A stretch of 64,000 bases of DNA from Fodinibacter sp963834965 (GTDB lineage: Bacteria > Actinomycetota > Actinomycetes > Actinomycetales > Dermatophilaceae), in NCBI GenBank assembly GCA_963834965.1, contig CAWIEI010000017.1:248001-312000 (forward strand). Reading direction: 5' to 3'. Shown one piece after another: positions 33,117 through 42,189 of this stretch. Under the pieces are notes generated by a model that was not told where the DNA came from, made no database searches, and saw only the letters and a list, made by a program, of their open reading frames with translations. The number at the start of each line of letters is the position of its first letter. The stretch's first letter is position 1. A program made the position numbers and the translations under genes.

Positions 33117-34693
33117 CCGATCACCTCCGCACCCTCACGGGTGAGCACGACGTGCTGGTCGGCCATGGTGACGAGCTCGGGGCGGTGCGTCACCACGACG
33201 ACGGTGCGCCGCTCGGCCAGCTCGGCGAGCACCCCGTGCACGAGGTCGGCGGCATCGGCGTCGAGGTGGGCGGTCGGCTCGTCGACGAGGAGCACCGGGG
33301 CGGTGGACAGCGTCGCCCGGGCCAGGGCGATGCGGGCGCGCTGCCCGGCCGACAGCCCGAAGCCGTCGTCGCCGAGCGGGGTCGCGAGCGCCAGCGGCAG
33401 GCTCGCCACGAAGCCCTCGAGGCCGACCAGGCGCAGGGCGTCCCAGACGGCCTGGTCGTCGGCGCCGTTGCCGAGCACGAGCGCGTCGCGCAGGGTGCCG
33501 GCGGGCAGGAACGGGCGCTGGGTGACGAGGTGGGCGCGGCCGGCGCGCACGGTACCGGCGGTGGGCGTGCGCAGCCCGGCCGCGAGCTCGAGGAGGGTGG
33601 ACTTGCCGACCCCGGACGGCCCGGTGACAGCGGTGAGGCCGGGACCGGCATCCAGGTGCACGCCGACGAGCACGGGGTTGGCGGCCTGCGGGTAGGTGTA
33701 GGCGACGTGGCGCAGCAGGAGGCCGACCTCCTCGCCGCCCTCGGCCGCCGGCACCGCCTCTGCGTCGAGCTCGGCGAGGATGCCGTCGATCGCCTCGGCG
33801 CCGTCGGCGGCGGCGTGGAACTCGGCGCCGATCCGGCGGATCGGCCAGTAGGCCTCGGGCGCCACCAGGATGGCGAGCAGGCCGGCCTGCAGGCTCATCG
33901 ACCCGTGGGTGAGCCGCACGCCCACGGTGACCGCGACGATGGCGACCGAGATGGACGCGAGCAGCTCGAGCGCGGCCGACGACATGAAGGCGATGCGCAG
34001 GGTGTTCATGGTGGCGGTGCGGTGGCGCTGGCTCACCTCGCCGATCACCTGCACCTGGCGCTCGGCGCGCTGGTAGCCGACCAGGGTGGGCAGGCCGCGC
34101 ATGACGTCGAGGAAGTGACCGGAGAGGGCCGCGAGCGAGCTCCACTGCCTCTCGGTCTGGGCCTGGGTCGCGCGCCCGATCAGAGCCGCGAAGAACGGGA
34201 GCAGGGGGAGGGTGAGCAACACGATCAGGCCGCTGACCCAGTCGACCAGGAACAGGGTGGCGAGCGCGAGCACCGGCACGAAGGCGCCGGCGACGAGCGC
34301 CGGAAGGAAGCGGGCGGCATACGGCTCGACCGAGGCGGCGCCCTGCGCCGCGAGGGTGACCGCACGGTCGGGGGCCGGGCGGCGCTCGGCCGGGGCGGCC
34401 AGCCAGCGCTCGACGAGCCGGCCACGCAGGGCCACGGTGACCTCGACCCCTACCCAGGCTGCGACCCGCTCGGAGGTCCAGGCCAGCACGGCCCGCACCC
34501 CGAACAGGCCCGCCAGCCACAGGGCCGGGGTGCGCAGCGAGGTGCTGTCGACGACCGCCACGATGAGCGCGGCGATCGCGATCGCGAGGCCGATCGTGGC
34601 CACCCCCTGCAGCACGCCCACGACCGCCAGGACGGCGACCGGCCGGCGTGCAGCCGGTGCCGTCCTGAGCAGCCGAGGGTCGAAGGGCCTCAT
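33113..34693 (-). CDS. cydD: CydD subunit of the cytochrome bd assembly ABC transporter
   Basis: 526 residues. The membrane domain begins VLAVVGVLQGVATIGLAIAIAALI, and APEAYWPIRRIGAEFHAAADG is a typical CydD motif before the ATPase. Walker A GPSGVGKST, signature LSAGQRARIALARA (Ala replaces the second Gly of LSGGQ) and Walker B VLLVDEPTAHLDADAA. Partner of CydC; follows cydB by 22 bases. Confidence 0.94.
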   Translation of the reverse strand: MRPFDPRLLRTAPAARRPVAVLAVVGVLQGVATIGLAIAIAALIVAVVDSTSLRTPALWLAGLFGVRAVLAWTSERVAAWVGVEVTVALRGRLVERWLAAPAERRPAPDRAVTLAAQGAASVEPYAARFLPALVAGAFVPVLALATLFLVDWVSGLIVLLTLPLLPFFAALIGRATQAQTERQWSSLAALSGHFLDVMRGLPTLVGYQRAERQVQVIGEVSQRHRTATMNTLRIAFMSSAALELLASISVAIVAVTVGVRLTHGSMSLQAGLLAILVAPEAYWPIRRIGAEFHAAADGAEAIDGILAELDAEAVPAAEGGEEVGLLLRHVAYTYPQAANPVLVGVHLDAGPGLTAVTGPSGVGKSTLLELAAGLRTPTAGTVRAGRAHLVTQRPFLPAGTLRDALVLGNGADDQAVWDALRLVGLEGFVASLPLALATPLGDDGFGLSAGQRARIALARATLSTAPVLLVDEPTAHLDADAADLVHGVLAELAERRTVVVVTHRPELVTMADQHVVLTREGAEVIG

Positions 34694-34715
34694 CGGGGGT
34701 GGGCCGTCGGGCTCG

Positions 34716-35744
34716 TCAGGGCACGGGGACGGCGACGGGGATGTTCTGCGTCCCGAGCCGCTTGCGGAAGACCCAGTAGGTGTAGCCCGTGTAGATGAGC
34801 ACGATCGGCGTGAAGACCAGGGCCGCGACGGTCATGATCTTCAGGGTCAGCTCGCTGCTCGAGGCGTTCTGGATGGTCAGCGAGGTGCCGCCGGGGAGGG
34901 TCGTGGGCATGACGTTGGGGTAGAGCGTCAGGAAGTAGGTCGCCACGGCGGCCGCCATGGTGACGGCGGTGCCGATGAAGGCCCAGCCCTCCCTGGCCCG
35001 GGTGTTCGCGAAGATCGCCGCGAGGAGTGCGACCGCCGCGATGGCGGTGGTGATCCACGACCAGACGGTGCCCTGGGTCAGGCCCAGCCAGACCAGCAGG
35101 ATGACGGCCAGCACCGCGGTGCCGAGGCCGAGGGTGGTGCCCAGGGCCCGGGCGTCACGCTGGATGTCACCGCGGGTCTTCAGCGCGAGGAAGAACGCGC
35201 CGTGGGTGAGGCTGAGGCCGAGGATGACCAGGCCGCCGAGCAGGCTCATCGGGTTGAGCAGCGTGAAGAAGTTGCCCACGTACTCCATGTCCTTGTTGAT
35301 CGGCACGCCGCGCACCACGTTGGTCAGGGCGACGCCGACCAGGAGCGGCGAGATGATCGAGCCGGCGATGATGGCCCAGTCCCAGCGCTGCCGCCAGGCG
35401 TCGTTGTCGCGCTTGCCGCGGTACTCCAAGCCCATGTTGCGCACGATGAGCGCGACGAGGAGCACGAGCAGGGCCAGGTAGAAGCCCGAGAACATCGTGG
35501 CGTACCACTCGGGGAAGGCCGCGAAGGTGGCGCCACCGGCGGTGAGCAGCCACACCTCGTTGCCGTCCCAGTGCGGGCCGATGGTCGTGAGCATGACCCG
35601 GCGACGCTTCTCGGTGTCGGCGGCGTTCTTGCCCTTGCCGAGCACGGGCAGGAGGGCGCCCACGCCGAAGTCGAAGCCCTCGAGCACGAGGTAGCCGGCC
35701 CAGAGCAGGCCGATGAGGCCGAACCAGACGAGTTGAAGGTCCAT
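34716..35744 (-). CDS. cydB: Cytochrome bd ubiquinol/menaquinol oxidase subunit II
   Basis: 342 residues from the ATG at 35744. Begins MDLQLVWFGLIGLLWAGYLVLEGFDFGVGALLP, the CydB signature, followed by the GPHWDGNEVWLLTAGG motif and about eight helices. Menaquinol is the likely donor in actinobacteria. Lies 23 bases after cydA. Confidence 0.96.
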   Translation of the reverse strand: MDLQLVWFGLIGLLWAGYLVLEGFDFGVGALLPVLGKGKNAADTEKRRRVMLTTIGPHWDGNEVWLLTAGGATFAAFPEWYATMFSGFYLALLVLLVALIVRNMGLEYRGKRDNDAWRQRWDWAIIAGSIISPLLVGVALTNVVRGVPINKDMEYVGNFFTLLNPMSLLGGLVILGLSLTHGAFFLALKTRGDIQRDARALGTTLGLGTAVLAVILLVWLGLTQGTVWSWITTAIAAVALLAAIFANTRAREGWAFIGTAVTMAAAVATYFLTLYPNVMPTTLPGGTSLTIQNASSSELTLKIMTVAALVFTPIVLIYTGYTYWVFRKRLGTQNIPVAVPVP

Positions 35745-35767
35745 GAGTGTGTGTCCTCGATCCGATC

Positions 35768-37222
35768 TCAGTAGGCGAACTCGAGCGGGGCGTCCTCGCC
35801 CTTGCTCGCTGGGTCGACGGGCTCCTGGAACGGGTCTGCGCCGCGGCGGACGTAGGTGAGGAACAGCTTCACCTCGATGACGGCGAGGATCGCGTAGACC
35901 AGGGTGTAGGCGATCATCGAGAACCAGACCTCGCCGGCACTGACCGACGGTGAGACGCCGGTCGACGTCGTCATCAGCCCGTAGACGATCCACGGCTGGC
36001 GGCCGACCTCGGTGAAGATCCAGCCCCAGCTGTTCGCGAAGACCGGTGCCAGCGGAGTCAGCACGGCGACCCACACCCACCACTTGGATGCCGGGACGCG
36101 GCCCTTGCGGATGGCCCACAGGGTGATCGCGGCGAAGAACATCGTCAGGAAGCCCAGGCCCATCATGAACCGGAACGACCAGTAGGTCAGCGGGATGATC
36201 GGCGCGTAGCTCTTGGCGGTGATCAGAGCGGCCACCTGCGGTCCGTAGCGGGCGGCGACCTGCTCGGCCTTGGCGCGCTCACTGTCCTGGAGCTGGTTGA
36301 TGCCCTCGACGGTGCCGTCGAAGCTGCCGGTCGCCATGAAGGAGAGCAGGCCGGGGATCTCGATGATCCGGGTGGCCTCGCTGCCGTCGAGCGAACCGAT
36401 CGAGAGCACCGAGAACGGTGCGCTGCTGGTGGTGTCGTACAGGCCCTCGGCGGCGGCCATCTTCATCGGCTGCACCTGGGTCATGATCTTGCCCTGCATG
36501 TCACCGGTGACGATGACGCCGAGCGAGGCCACCAGGGCGAAGATCGCGCCGAACTTGGTCGCCTTCCGGTACATGCTCTCGTCGCCGGTGCCGGCGTGCT
36601 TGCGCATCAGCCAGAGCGCGACGCCCATGACGACGGCGCCACCGACCATGTAGGCCGACATGATCACGTGCGGGAACGTCACGAGCTGCACCTTGTTGGT
36701 GAGCACCGCCAGGAAGTCACTCATCTCCGCACGACCGGTGGCCGGGTTGAACTTGTAGCCGACCGGGTTCTGCATGAACGAGTTCGCCGCGAGGATGAAG
36801 TAGGCCGACAGCACGGTGCCGATGTGCACCAGCCACATCGTGGCCACGTGCACCTTCTCGGGGATGCGGCCCCAGCCGAAGATCCAGATGCCCAGGAAGG
36901 TCGACTCCAGGAAGAACGCCAGGAGGGCCTCGAAGGCGAGCGGGGCGCCGAAGATGTCGCCGACGAAGCGCGAGTAGTCGGACCAGTTCATGCCGAACTG
37001 GAACTCCTGCACGATGCCCGTCACGAGACCGAGGGCGAAGTTGATCAGGAAGAGCTTCCCGAAGAACTTGGTGAGCCGGTAGTACTCGGGGTTCTTGGTG
37101 CGCAGCCACTGGGTGTGGAAGATCGCGACGATCAGCGACATCCCGATCGTGATCGGGACGAACAAGAAGTGGTAGACGGTCGTGATGGCGAACTGCCACC
37201 TGGCGACATCAACGGCATTCAT
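35768..37222 (-). CDS. cydA: Cytochrome bd oxidase subunit I
   Basis: 484 residues, short Q-loop form. His18 in TTVYHFLFVPITIG is the heme b595 ligand position. The heme b558 His lies in LVTFPHVIMSAYM and the Met ligand in the later FRFMMGLGFL region; GRQPWIVYGLMTT is conserved in bd oxidases. High-affinity terminal oxidase for low oxygen or stress. First gene of a seven-gene leftward operon (cydABDC, blaI, M56, yqeY). The upstream region holds a dyad and TTTATA-like promoter sequence. Confidence 0.96.
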   Translation of the reverse strand: MNAVDVARWQFAITTVYHFLFVPITIGMSLIVAIFHTQWLRTKNPEYYRLTKFFGKLFLINFALGLVTGIVQEFQFGMNWSDYSRFVGDIFGAPLAFEALLAFFLESTFLGIWIFGWGRIPEKVHVATMWLVHIGTVLSAYFILAANSFMQNPVGYKFNPATGRAEMSDFLAVLTNKVQLVTFPHVIMSAYMVGGAVVMGVALWLMRKHAGTGDESMYRKATKFGAIFALVASLGVIVTGDMQGKIMTQVQPMKMAAAEGLYDTTSSAPFSVLSIGSLDGSEATRIIEIPGLLSFMATGSFDGTVEGINQLQDSERAKAEQVAARYGPQVAALITAKSYAPIIPLTYWSFRFMMGLGFLTMFFAAITLWAIRKGRVPASKWWVWVAVLTPLAPVFANSWGWIFTEVGRQPWIVYGLMTTSTGVSPSVSAGEVWFSMIAYTLVYAILAVIEVKLFLTYVRRGADPFQEPVDPASKGEDAPLEFAY

Positions 37223-37266
37223 GCAGTACTCCTGGGCAGTCGTTCAGCGACGTGACGCTCTATAAA

Positions 37267-37282
37267 CTACAGCCCGTCGTAG
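37267..37282. promoter_or_regulatory. Putative BlaI operator at the cydA promoter
   Basis: CTAC-N8-GTAG lies 45-60 bases before the cydA start. On the leftward strand the reading CTGTAGTTTATAGAG gives an AT-rich -10-like element next to it. BlaI/MecI sites are TACA/TGTA-type dyads, so the BlaI protein of the same operon is the likely ligand. Short match, hence moderate confidence. Confidence 0.5.
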
Positions 37283-37352
37283 ATGGCTCCGAGCCACCGG
37301 GGGTGTGAGGCCACCCACGTCGGTGCGCCCGACCTGTGGCACCGTTGGGTGG

Positions 37353-37793
37353 GTGCAGCGAGACGACCTGGTGCGGCTGCGGCGGGCCCGCGACCGGATG
37401 GACCGCGACTACGCCGAGCCGCTCGACGTGCCCGCGCTCGCCGCGGAGGCGCTGATGTCGGTCGGCCACTTCCAGCGCAGCTACAAGGAGGCCTACGGCG
37501 AGACCCCCTACGCGCACCTGATGACCCGCCGGGTCGAGCGGGCCGCGTGGCTGCTGCGGTCGGGCGAGCTGTCCGTCACCGATGTCTGCATGCAGGTCGG
37601 CTGCACCTCGCTCGGCTCGTTCAGCTCGCGGTTCACCGAGCTGATGGGTCAGACCCCGAGCGAGTACCGCGCCCGCTCGCACGACGAGCGGGCCGGCATC
37701 CCGTCGTGCGTCGCCAAGCAGGCCGACCGGCCCACCCGGGTGCGCGCCGGCCGGTCAGGATCGGAGAAGCGCGAGCCGGTGCCCGGTGCCTAA
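37353..37793 (+). CDS. AraC-type DNA-binding protein (single domain)
   Basis: 146 residues from a GTG. Two helix-turn-helix units: DYAEPLDVPALAAEALMSVGHFQRSYKEAYGETPYAHLMTRRVERAAWLL and LSVTDVCMQVGCTSLGSFSSRFTELMGQTPSEYRAR. No ligand-binding domain, so it may be controlled by level or by a partner. The tail is basic. It overlaps or abuts the glyoxalase gene, whose expression it probably controls; such AraC-VOC pairs are common. Confidence 0.88.
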   Translation: MQRDDLVRLRRARDRMDRDYAEPLDVPALAAEALMSVGHFQRSYKEAYGETPYAHLMTRRVERAAWLLRSGELSVTDVCMQVGCTSLGSFSSRFTELMGQTPSEYRARSHDERAGIPSCVAKQADRPTRVRAGRSGSEKREPVPGA

Positions 37794-37803
37794 CCTCGAG
37801 GGC

Positions 37804-38289
37804 ATGGACACGACCACCAGCTCAGGAACCGCCGGGATGCCGGCCGCCTCCGGTTCGCCGGCCACCGCGACGCTCGCCGTCGCCAACTGCTTCCTCGTCG
37901 TCGACGACCACGAGAAGGCGCTCACCTTCTACCGCGACGTGCTCGGGTTCACCGTCACCAAGGACGTCACCATGGGCGAGTTCCGCTGGCTCAGCGTCGC
38001 CACCCCCACGCAGCCCGACCTCGACATCACGATCCAGTCGGTCGGCGGCGGCCCCGGCGTCAGCGAGGAGGACCGTGCGGCCATCGACACGCTGCTCGCC
38101 AAGGGCCTGCTGACCCCGCTGGTCTTCCGCTGCGACGACGTCGACGCGCTGTTCGAGCACGTACGCGCGTCGGGGCTGGCTGAGGTGCTCCAGGAGCCGA
38201 CCGACCAGTTCTACGGCGTGCGCGACTGCGCCTTCCGCGACCCCGCGGGGAACATGCTGCGGTTCAACCAGGTTCTGCCCGAGAGCTGA
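37804..38289 (+). CDS. Glyoxalase/VOC superfamily protein
   Basis: 161 residues. NCFLVVDDHEKALTFYRDVLGFTVTKDVTMGEFRWLSVATP and GVRDCAFRDPAGNMLRFNQV are the two halves of the VOC fold. Members bind metals and act as lyases, dioxygenases or antibiotic-binding proteins; which applies is unknown. I prefer the ATG at 37804; an in-frame GTG at 37786 overlaps the AraC gene. No strong ribosome site except GAGGG. Confidence 0.87.
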   Translation: MDTTTSSGTAGMPAASGSPATATLAVANCFLVVDDHEKALTFYRDVLGFTVTKDVTMGEFRWLSVATPTQPDLDITIQSVGGGPGVSEEDRAAIDTLLAKGLLTPLVFRCDDVDALFEHVRASGLAEVLQEPTDQFYGVRDCAFRDPAGNMLRFNQVLPES

Positions 38290-38369
38290 CCGGTGGAGGT
38301 CCGCTGTCGGCCGGGGGCGGTCGATCGGCTATAGACTCGCGGCTTTGGTCACCGACGAGTGGAGTCCTC

Positions 38370-41120
38370 GTGAGCCCCTCCCGATCCTCGCGGGCCCGAC
38401 GCCTGCTCGCCGACCTCGGCAGGAGCAGCACCCGGCCAGCGGCCATGGCCCGGGCACGTCGCAAGGTGGCATCCCGGGTGGCCGGCCCGACGAAGCCGCC
38501 CGCGCCCAAGCGGGCCGATCCCTTGGTCGGGGGCCGGCGACAGGGGTGGTACGTCGGGGCGTGGGGCCGGCTCGCCATGGCCGTCGCGGGGCAGAACGCC
38601 CTGCTCGACCCCGTTCCCCCGCACCCGGATGCCGCCGCCACGCTGGTGGGAGACGCGCGGCGGCACCGCGGTCAGGCGGCATTCTCGCAGGCGCTCGGCA
38701 CCGGCTGCTCCGTGGCCGTCGCCACGTGCCGAGCCGTCTCCGAGCTCGCCGGTGTGCGTGAGTTCTCGGCCGCGTGGGCCCTGGCCGAGGCGGTGCGCCG
38801 GATGCCGGGAGCCGGTCAGGCCGGAACGGCCGGGCACGCGGTTCTCCTGCACCGCCGTGGGCAGCTGGTGCGCGCCTGGGAGCTGGTACGCGAGCTCGAC
38901 GACTCGGTCCTGCGGGAGGCGCTCCTGCTGGAGGCCGTCGACGCCGCAATGGCCGTCGACACCGAGGAGTCGCGAGCTGTCGCCCTGCGCCTGGTGGCCA
39001 CCCCCCACGACATCGGTGACGCAGACCTGGTCGACCTCGCGGGCCGGTTCCTGGCCATGGGAGCAGCGCCGACCGCCGCCGCCATGGTTGCCGAGCTGGA
39101 CAGCCGCCCGGACGCGCGGCTCGACCAGCGGCGGACCCATGTGGTCGGTCTTCTCGACGGGTGGCTGGCGGACCACCCGGTCGACGTCCCCGAGGAGTCG
39201 GTGCCAATCGGCATCATCGACTACTCCTCGCCCGACCACGTGCTCACCTCGGGCAACCTCGGCGACTACGTGCAGACCCTCGCCCTCCTCGGGAACCTGG
39301 CGCGGCTGACTGACGTGACCTTCACCGGGGAGCACGGCCTGGGCGAGGTCGCGACCGAGCTGCAGGGGCTGGTGCAACCGCGGTTCCGCGTTCCCGGCGT
39401 CGGCGGCTCGATGCACCTGCTGCCCATCGACCGTGACTTCAGCTCGATGGCCAGGGTTCCGCAGGGCACCTGGGCCGTGGCCTTCGGGTGGCACATGCAC
39501 CCCCTTTTCGACCTCCGGTACGACTTTCCCTACACCGACCACGTCCGGCCGATCTTCGTGTCCTTCCACGTCAACCGGCTCGAGATGCTCAGCGAGGAGG
39601 CGCTGGCCTACCTGCGCGAGCACGGGCCGGTCGGCTGCCGAGACTGGACCACGGTAAACCTCCTCCTCAGCGCCGGCGTCGACGCCTTCTTCACCGGGTG
39701 CTTCACGTCCACCGTCGACACCCTGTTCCCCGCGCGCGATGAGGTCTTCGTCGGGGGCCGGGTCGTCGGCGTCATCGACCGCCCGCGCGGGTCGCTGGGC
39801 CAGGCCGCCGACGTGCGCGAGTTCACGCACCAGTCCGACGACTTCCGCTTCATGGCCCCGGCTGAGGGCGTCCGGTGTGCCCACGCCCGGCTCGCCACCT
39901 ACCAGCGCGACCTCGACCGCGTGGTCACGAGTCGTCTGCACGCTTACCTCCCGCTCACCTCGCTGGGGGTACCGGTCGACTTCCGGCCGGGCAGCCCGGG
40001 CGACGTGCGCTTCGCGGGCCTGGTGGGGATGGCTCCGGGCGCGCCCCAGCTCGACGCCATGCGCGACGGCATCCGCGAGCTGCTGGCAGCGGTGTTCACG
40101 ACGATCCTGGCCGGCGCCGGGCCCGGCGAGGTGCGTGCCCGGTGGTGCGAGCTCACCGCCGACCGGGTGGCGGAGGCAAAGCGCCGCTTCGCCGAGCCCC
40201 TCGACGCTGCCGAGCCGACCCTCGACGTCGAGGCGCTGGCGGCGACGGCCCTCGCGGGCGCCCGTTCCCTCGGGCCGCACGACGCCGTCGACCCGGATGA
40301 CCTCGTCGACCTCGTCCTCGCCTACGACGCCAACCTCACCTGGCCGGCGGCCGTGTTCCTGCAGTCGGTCATCGACCACGCGAGCACCCCGGTGCGGCTG
40401 TGGGTGCTGACCCGTGGCATCGACCACTCCTACGGCGAGTGGCTGGCGGCCGCGTTCCCCGCGGTGCCGATGACGTTCCTGCCCTGCGACGACGTCTCAT
40501 ACGACGCGGATGCCGGGCCGGCCCGTCGCTTCCCCGGGCGCATCACGGTCTCGACGATGGACCGCATCCTGCTCCCGTTGCTGTTGCCCGAGGTGCACCG
40601 CGTGCTCTACCTCGACGTGGACACCGTCGTGCTCGACGACATCACCGAGCTGTTCCGCACCGACCTCGACGGCCACCCGGTCGCGGTGCGCGACTCCAAC
40701 GTCTCCGAGGCCAGCGAGTGGGCGGCGGCCGGACGGCGCCTGCCCGAGACCGAGGCGCTGGCGCTGCGCCGCTGGATGGGCCGCGAGCACCCGTTCGGCG
40801 GTCGGGCGATCAACGCCGGTGTGCTCGTCATGGACCTCGACCGGATGCGCTCCGACGACTTCACCGCCCGGTACCTCGCCCTCGGCGCGCGGTTCGGCCT
40901 GCACGACCAGGACACCATGCTGATGTACCTCGGGCCCGACCGGGTGCACCTGCCGGCGCGCTGGAACGCCCTGCCGGTGCACGAGGACGTGCAGGACCCG
41001 GCCGTCATCCACTGGGCGAGCCTCGGGAAGCCGTGGGATGCCGAGCTGACCGTCCACCAGCAGCTCTGGCGGGCAGTCGCCGACCGCCTCGAGGAGCGGG
41101 TCGGCCGACCACCGGCCTGA
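38370..41120 (+). CDS. Polysaccharide pyruvyltransferase-GT8 glycosyltransferase fusion
   Basis: 916 residues from a GTG preceded by GGAG. Residues 1-270 are basic then helical (TPR-like composition). Residues about 276-530 resemble polysaccharide pyruvyltransferase: GIIDYSSPDHVLTSGNLGDYVQTLALLG, PVGCRDWTTVNLLLSAGVDAFFTGC and TSRLHAYLPLTSLGVPVDF. From about residue 645 a GT8 domain follows, with the DxD site in YLDVDTVVLDDITELF near 747, NAGVLVMDLDRMR and HDQDTMLMYLG. It probably builds and modifies an envelope glycan using UDP-sugar. galE, which makes UDP-galactose, converges with it. The fusion order is unusual. Neither acceptor nor product can be read from sequence. Confidence 0.82.
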   Translation: MSPSRSSRARRLLADLGRSSTRPAAMARARRKVASRVAGPTKPPAPKRADPLVGGRRQGWYVGAWGRLAMAVAGQNALLDPVPPHPDAAATLVGDARRHRGQAAFSQALGTGCSVAVATCRAVSELAGVREFSAAWALAEAVRRMPGAGQAGTAGHAVLLHRRGQLVRAWELVRELDDSVLREALLLEAVDAAMAVDTEESRAVALRLVATPHDIGDADLVDLAGRFLAMGAAPTAAAMVAELDSRPDARLDQRRTHVVGLLDGWLADHPVDVPEESVPIGIIDYSSPDHVLTSGNLGDYVQTLALLGNLARLTDVTFTGEHGLGEVATELQGLVQPRFRVPGVGGSMHLLPIDRDFSSMARVPQGTWAVAFGWHMHPLFDLRYDFPYTDHVRPIFVSFHVNRLEMLSEEALAYLREHGPVGCRDWTTVNLLLSAGVDAFFTGCFTSTVDTLFPARDEVFVGGRVVGVIDRPRGSLGQAADVREFTHQSDDFRFMAPAEGVRCAHARLATYQRDLDRVVTSRLHAYLPLTSLGVPVDFRPGSPGDVRFAGLVGMAPGAPQLDAMRDGIRELLAAVFTTILAGAGPGEVRARWCELTADRVAEAKRRFAEPLDAAEPTLDVEALAATALAGARSLGPHDAVDPDDLVDLVLAYDANLTWPAAVFLQSVIDHASTPVRLWVLTRGIDHSYGEWLAAAFPAVPMTFLPCDDVSYDADAGPARRFPGRITVSTMDRILLPLLLPEVHRVLYLDVDTVVLDDITELFRTDLDGHPVAVRDSNVSEASEWAAAGRRLPETEALALRRWMGREHPFGGRAINAGVLVMDLDRMRSDDFTARYLALGARFGLHDQDTMLMYLGPDRVHLPARWNALPVHEDVQDPAVIHWASLGKPWDAELTVHQQLWRAVADRLEERVGRPPA

Positions 41121-41142
41121 GGCAGCCCGGCGGGCGGAGCGC

Positions 41143-42162
41143 TCAGCCCTCGGGATAGCCGTGCGGGTTCTTGCTCTGCCAGCGCCAGGTGTCCGCACAC
41201 ATGTCGTCGACCGTGCGGGTGGCCCGCCAGCCGAGCTCGCTCTCGGCGAGGGCGGGGTCGGCGTACGACGCGGCGATGTCGCCGGGTCGGCGGTCGACGA
41301 TCTCGTAGGGCAGCTGGTGGCCGCAGGCCCGCTCGAACGCGTGCAGCAGCTCGAGCACCGACGTCCCGTGGCCGGTGCCGAGGTTCCACGTCGAGACCGG
41401 CTCGTCGATGGTGGAGAGCCGGTTGAGGGCCGCGATGTGGCCGGCGGCGAGGTCGTCGACGTGGATGTAGTCGCGCACCCCGGTGCCGTCGGGGGTGGGG
41501 TAGTCGCCGCCGTAGATCGACAGCTTCTCGCGCCGGCCGACGGCCACCTGGGCGATGTACGGCATCAGGTTGTTGGGCACGTCGCTCGGGTCCTCGCCGA
41601 TCGTGCCCGAGGGGTGCGCCCCCACGGGGTTGAAGTAGCGCAGCAGCGCGATGCGCCAGTGCGGGTCGGCGGCGGCGACGTCGCGCAGGATCTGCTCCTG
41701 CATCACCTTGGTCCAGCCGTAGGGGTTGGTGGCCGATGTGGGCAGGTCCTCGGTCATCGGCACCGGGGCGTTCGCGCCGTACACGGTGGCGGACGACGAG
41801 AACACCAGCATCGAGACCCCGTGCCGGCGCATCGCGCGCACCAGTGAGAAGGTCGTGCCGATGTTGTTCTCGTAGTACTCCAGCGGCTTGGCCACGCTCT
41901 CGCCCACCGCCTTGAACCCGGCGAAGTGGATGACGGCGTCGATCCGCTCGTGCGCGAAGAGGTGCTCGGTCTTGTCGTGGTCGGTGAGGTCGAAGGACCG
42001 CACGTCGAGCGGCTGCCCGGTCAGCGCCTCCACCCGGCCGACGACCGAGGGCTTGGCGTTGGCGAAGGAGTCGACCACGACCACCTGGTGGCCGGCCGCG
42101 ACGAGCTGGACGACGGTGTGGGAGCCGATGTAGCCGGCTCCGCCGGAGACGAGGACGCGCAT
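41143..42162 (-). CDS. galE: UDP-glucose 4-epimerase
   Basis: 339-residue extended SDR. NAD site GGAGYIGSHT at the N-terminus, catalytic Ser in SSSATVYG and YGWTK with the Tyr and Lys, and substrate loop LMPYIAQVAVGRREKLSIYGGDYPTPDGTGVRDYIHVDDLAAGH. Interconverts UDP-glucose and UDP-galactose, the likely donor for glycans made by the neighbouring GT8 fusion. Confidence 0.96.
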   Translation of the reverse strand: MRVLVSGGAGYIGSHTVVQLVAAGHQVVVVDSFANAKPSVVGRVEALTGQPLDVRSFDLTDHDKTEHLFAHERIDAVIHFAGFKAVGESVAKPLEYYENNIGTTFSLVRAMRRHGVSMLVFSSSATVYGANAPVPMTEDLPTSATNPYGWTKVMQEQILRDVAAADPHWRIALLRYFNPVGAHPSGTIGEDPSDVPNNLMPYIAQVAVGRREKLSIYGGDYPTPDGTGVRDYIHVDDLAAGHIAALNRLSTIDEPVSTWNLGTGHGTSVLELLHAFERACGHQLPYEIVDRRPGDIAASYADPALAESELGWRATRTVDDMCADTWRWQSKNPHGYPEG

Positions 42163-42189
42163 GGCGTCGAACCTATCGCGCGCCGCGGG

